DNA of 64,000 nucleotides from Cololabis saira (taxonomy: Eukaryota > Chordata > Actinopteri > Beloniformes > Belonidae): positions 39,976,458 through 40,040,457 of the forward strand of contig NC_084596.1 of NCBI RefSeq assembly GCF_033807715.1, read 5' to 3'. Positions 55,983-64,000 of the stretch are shown piece by piece (position 1 is the stretch's first letter; each line of letters starts with the position of its first letter). The position numbers were made by a program, and so were the translations under genes. The notes below the pieces were generated by a model. It did not search any database, was not told where the DNA came from, and saw only the letters and a list, made by a program, of their open reading frames with translations.

Positions 55983-56742
55983 GTCCATTTTCATGTGATG
56001 ATTTAAAGCAACACTTTCCACCATTTCTCATCTATCACAACAAAGAAGAAAAAAAATAGGATTTCATTGCGACCAAGCGATGCTCCGATCCGTCCGACAC
56101 GTCAACTGGGATGCGACTGCTGGATTGAGATAGTTCACCGAGCCGCGGCAGAGCAGCCGTCTGGCTCTTAACGCGGTTTATTATATACACACACAGATCA
56201 CAAACAAGCTAAACAAAAATTGGAATAAAGTCTCTTTCCTTAAACCCAGTGGTTGCTTTGATTTGTGAGAGTTAATGTTACATCTATCTGAATCTCAACG
56301 GTTTAAGTAAAAATGACAAAACTTTCTCTTGACAACTGAGATTATGATGCTTCCTCCGACGCCGCGCTGCTTCACGTCTCCACCGCCTCCTCCGTCTGCT
56401 GCTTTTTGTTTTGTTTTTTTTGTTTTTAAATATCAAACATTTGGTTTTTCTGTTTAACAATCTGAAAACATTAGAAAACAAGTCGAACTAAAAGCACAAC
56501 ATTTCTAAATCTCAATGTCCGGAGCAACAAATCCAGCACGTGGCATAAGGAGTCCTCGGGGAAGTTGACCGGAGGAGCTGCTGGCGCCCTCTTCCTCATC
56601 CGGGGCGAGTCGGGGGGGCGTGGTAGGGCGTGGTAGGGCGTGAGGGGGACGGCGCGGCGGCTCGGGGGCAGTTTGGACCGAGAAGAGCTGGAAGGCTGCA
56701 GAATCAATGGTGGGATTTTCACCGATGAGCCGTGATCTGTGC

Positions 56743-62583
<5,841 letters not shown>

Positions 62584-62879
62584 CTGGTGCAGAGTAAAGT
62601 TTGGCATTTCAGTCTGAACTTTTACTTTTCTCTCTGGCAGGTTACACACGTCCAAGAGGAAATGGTTGTTATTCAAAAGTAGAAAGATTTGATTTTGTGA
62701 AAATGTATATTTGAGAAGTTGCTGACTGTCTTAACAGATTTATGAGACATAAACACAGAAGTTTAGAAGAAAAAGTCGGTAAGCCGTGCATCCAAAAACA
62801 CGCCCCCCCACCACCACCACCAATTAAGTCCTTATGTAACGGGGGAACGTAGCTCTTTTCAAAATACATGGTTGATCTG

Positions 62880-63165
62880 TTAGTTCCTATGAAGCTCCCA
62901 GACCCCTGAGGTTCATCTGGATCTGGTTTGTTGTGGTTCCAGAACCAGAACCAGCAAGGTGAGGCAGCGTTCAGTTATTCTGGTCCTCACCGGTGGAACA
63001 AACTTCCTGTAGACCTGAGGTCTGCTGCAACTGTAGATCCTTTAAATCAGGCCTAAAAACATTACTGTTTACTGAATTAAATACTTAACTGCTGTATTCT
63101 ACTGCCATTACTTTTTAACAACTTGTGCTTTTTATTATTTTACCTTTGTTCTTATTAGGGCCCGA
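62880..63165 (+). mobile_element. LINE RT end and tail, degenerate
   Basis: Broken frame resembling the end of an L2-like RT (GLKTLLFTE near 63,045-63,085), then the tail also found at 60,030. Confidence 0.55.
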
Positions 63166-63412
63166 GCACTGACAGTGCGAAGGCCCTATTGTATCTGTAG
63201 GGATTTTTCTCGTTTTTTTATTTAAATTTTTCCGACAAAATGAGGGCCTTTTTATCCCCCCTAAACGTGCCCCAAAAGTCACCAAATTTTGCACGCAAGC
63301 CAGGCCTGGGGAAAAATGTGATATTTCATGGTTTGCATTAATGGGCTCAACAGCGCCCCCTACAAAAACTTTGTGCCTCAAGCCCCACAAAACGGTTTGA
63401 CGTAAATGTCAA
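63166..63412 (+). mobile_element. GGGCCCGAGC repeat, short copy
   Basis: Same start as 35,337 (GGGCCCGAGCACTGACAG, GAAGGCCCTATTGTATCTG) with the AAAAGTCACCAAATTTTGCA segment. The right part is missing. Confidence 0.75.
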
Positions 63413-64000
63413 AGAGGCGTCTCTTTATATGTGTCCAATAATTTCGATTTTACCCCTAGAAATGAACTGAGTGTCCACTTTGAAGGTACCCTAGTGGAAT
63501 CTGTGTTTATCGAAATCCCATCTTGCCGTCCCTTTAATGGGAAGACTATTATAATTGGCTGTATATACAGACCACCTGATGCTGACCCCACCACATTTAG
63601 TGAGGCACTTTTTTCCACTTTGGAAAATGTAAGCAATGAACATAAAATGTGTGTACTTCTGGGTGATTTCAACATTGATCTCTTCAAGAGTGAATTGCCA
63701 TCTACAGCTGATTTCCTAAACGCACTATATTCTACTTATTTTTTCCCTTTAATTCTTAAGCCTTCTCGAATCACCAGATCTTCAGCTTCACTCATTGACA
63801 ACATTTTATTCAATTCCTTGGATTTTGAAATCACCTCTGGTTTATTAATTTCAGATATTTCAGACCATTTCCCGATATTTCAGATAATACATACCAATGG
63901 AAATTATAAATGCAATAAGTCTGATCATGTGCAAACTAAATATCGCAAATTTAACAAACGTAATATGGAGTCCTTTAAATCCTCTATCAGTGTTGTTTCC
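63413..64000 (+). mobile_element. LINE endonuclease domain, open to the window edge
   Basis: Continuous frame of about 196 codons without an ATG start, encoding part of an apurinic-type endonuclease: IIIGCIYRPPDADP, VLLGDFNIDLF, PSRITRSSASLIDNI, SDISDHFPIFQII. These are the YRPP, GDFN and SDH motifs of L2/CR1/Rex1-group LINEs. Unlike most LINE pieces here it has no stop or frameshift, so it may be relatively young; the rest lies past the right edge. Confidence 0.85.

Overview
This window is teleost fish genomic DNA. The genes are split into small exons with GT-AG introns, and most of the sequence is fish-type transposon (L2/Rex-like LINEs with GATG or AATAAA-type tails, hAT and PIF/Harbinger MITEs, TTAA-target elements, a Penelope-like element). 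The two recognisable gene groups are a cluster of small complement factor H-related-like genes made of CCP (sushi/SCR) domains (about 2.5-43.6 kb) and the 3' half of the Paf1-complex gene cdc73 (56.0-62.6 kb, minus strand, continuing past the right edge). Human CFH/CFHR and CDC73 lie in the same part of chromosome 1q, so this neighbourhood looks like an old linkage retained in fish.

Layout. 0-8.45 kb and 8.45-19.8 kb are tandem copies of one segment (units A and B). Each carries one plus-strand CFHR-like gene: signal exon, CCP1, Ser/acid linker, SCR19-like CCP, SCR20-like CCP, a 26-nt micro-exon and a very short last coding exon. Arrays of one 26-bp minisatellite sit at the left edge, between the units and after the second unit. 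24.1-27.4 kb holds a third plus-strand paralogue (C). It lacks the linker and SCR19-like exons and would make a two-CCP mini-protein. 32.9-43.6 kb holds a minus-strand relative (D): signal, three CCPs, and two copies of an SCR20-like terminal exon about 7 kb apart. The nearer copy ends inside LINE-derived sequence.

The rest is mobile DNA, and much of it can be dated by empty sites in paralogous copies. A LINE entered the 5' flank of the A/B ancestor (absent from C), a second LINE entered that LINE, and then A and B were duplicated. Unit-specific insertions followed: a Harbinger MITE in A; a different MITE at the same TAA, a hAT, a TTAA element and a solo LTR in B; a hAT and another insertion in C. 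Between the two D terminal exons lies a five-level nest of transposons (33.65-38.58 kb) inside a split minisatellite. 44.4-52.4 kb contains a second TTAA element, inverted Penelope fragments with a GIY-YIG domain, a Harbinger Myb-like remnant, and a 3-kb element with ~0.73-kb inverted arms enclosing a THAP-domain exon.

How the genes work together: the CCP proteins are predicted secreted regulators or decoys of the alternative complement pathway. The SCR19-20-like pair corresponds to the part of mammalian factor H that binds C3b/C3d and host surface glycans. This role is inferred from family and domain type only. Cdc73 is an unrelated nuclear transcription-elongation factor and serves here as a syntenic anchor. 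All exon limits are read by eye from splice signals, reading phase and comparison of the paralogous copies in the window; no alignment program was run.
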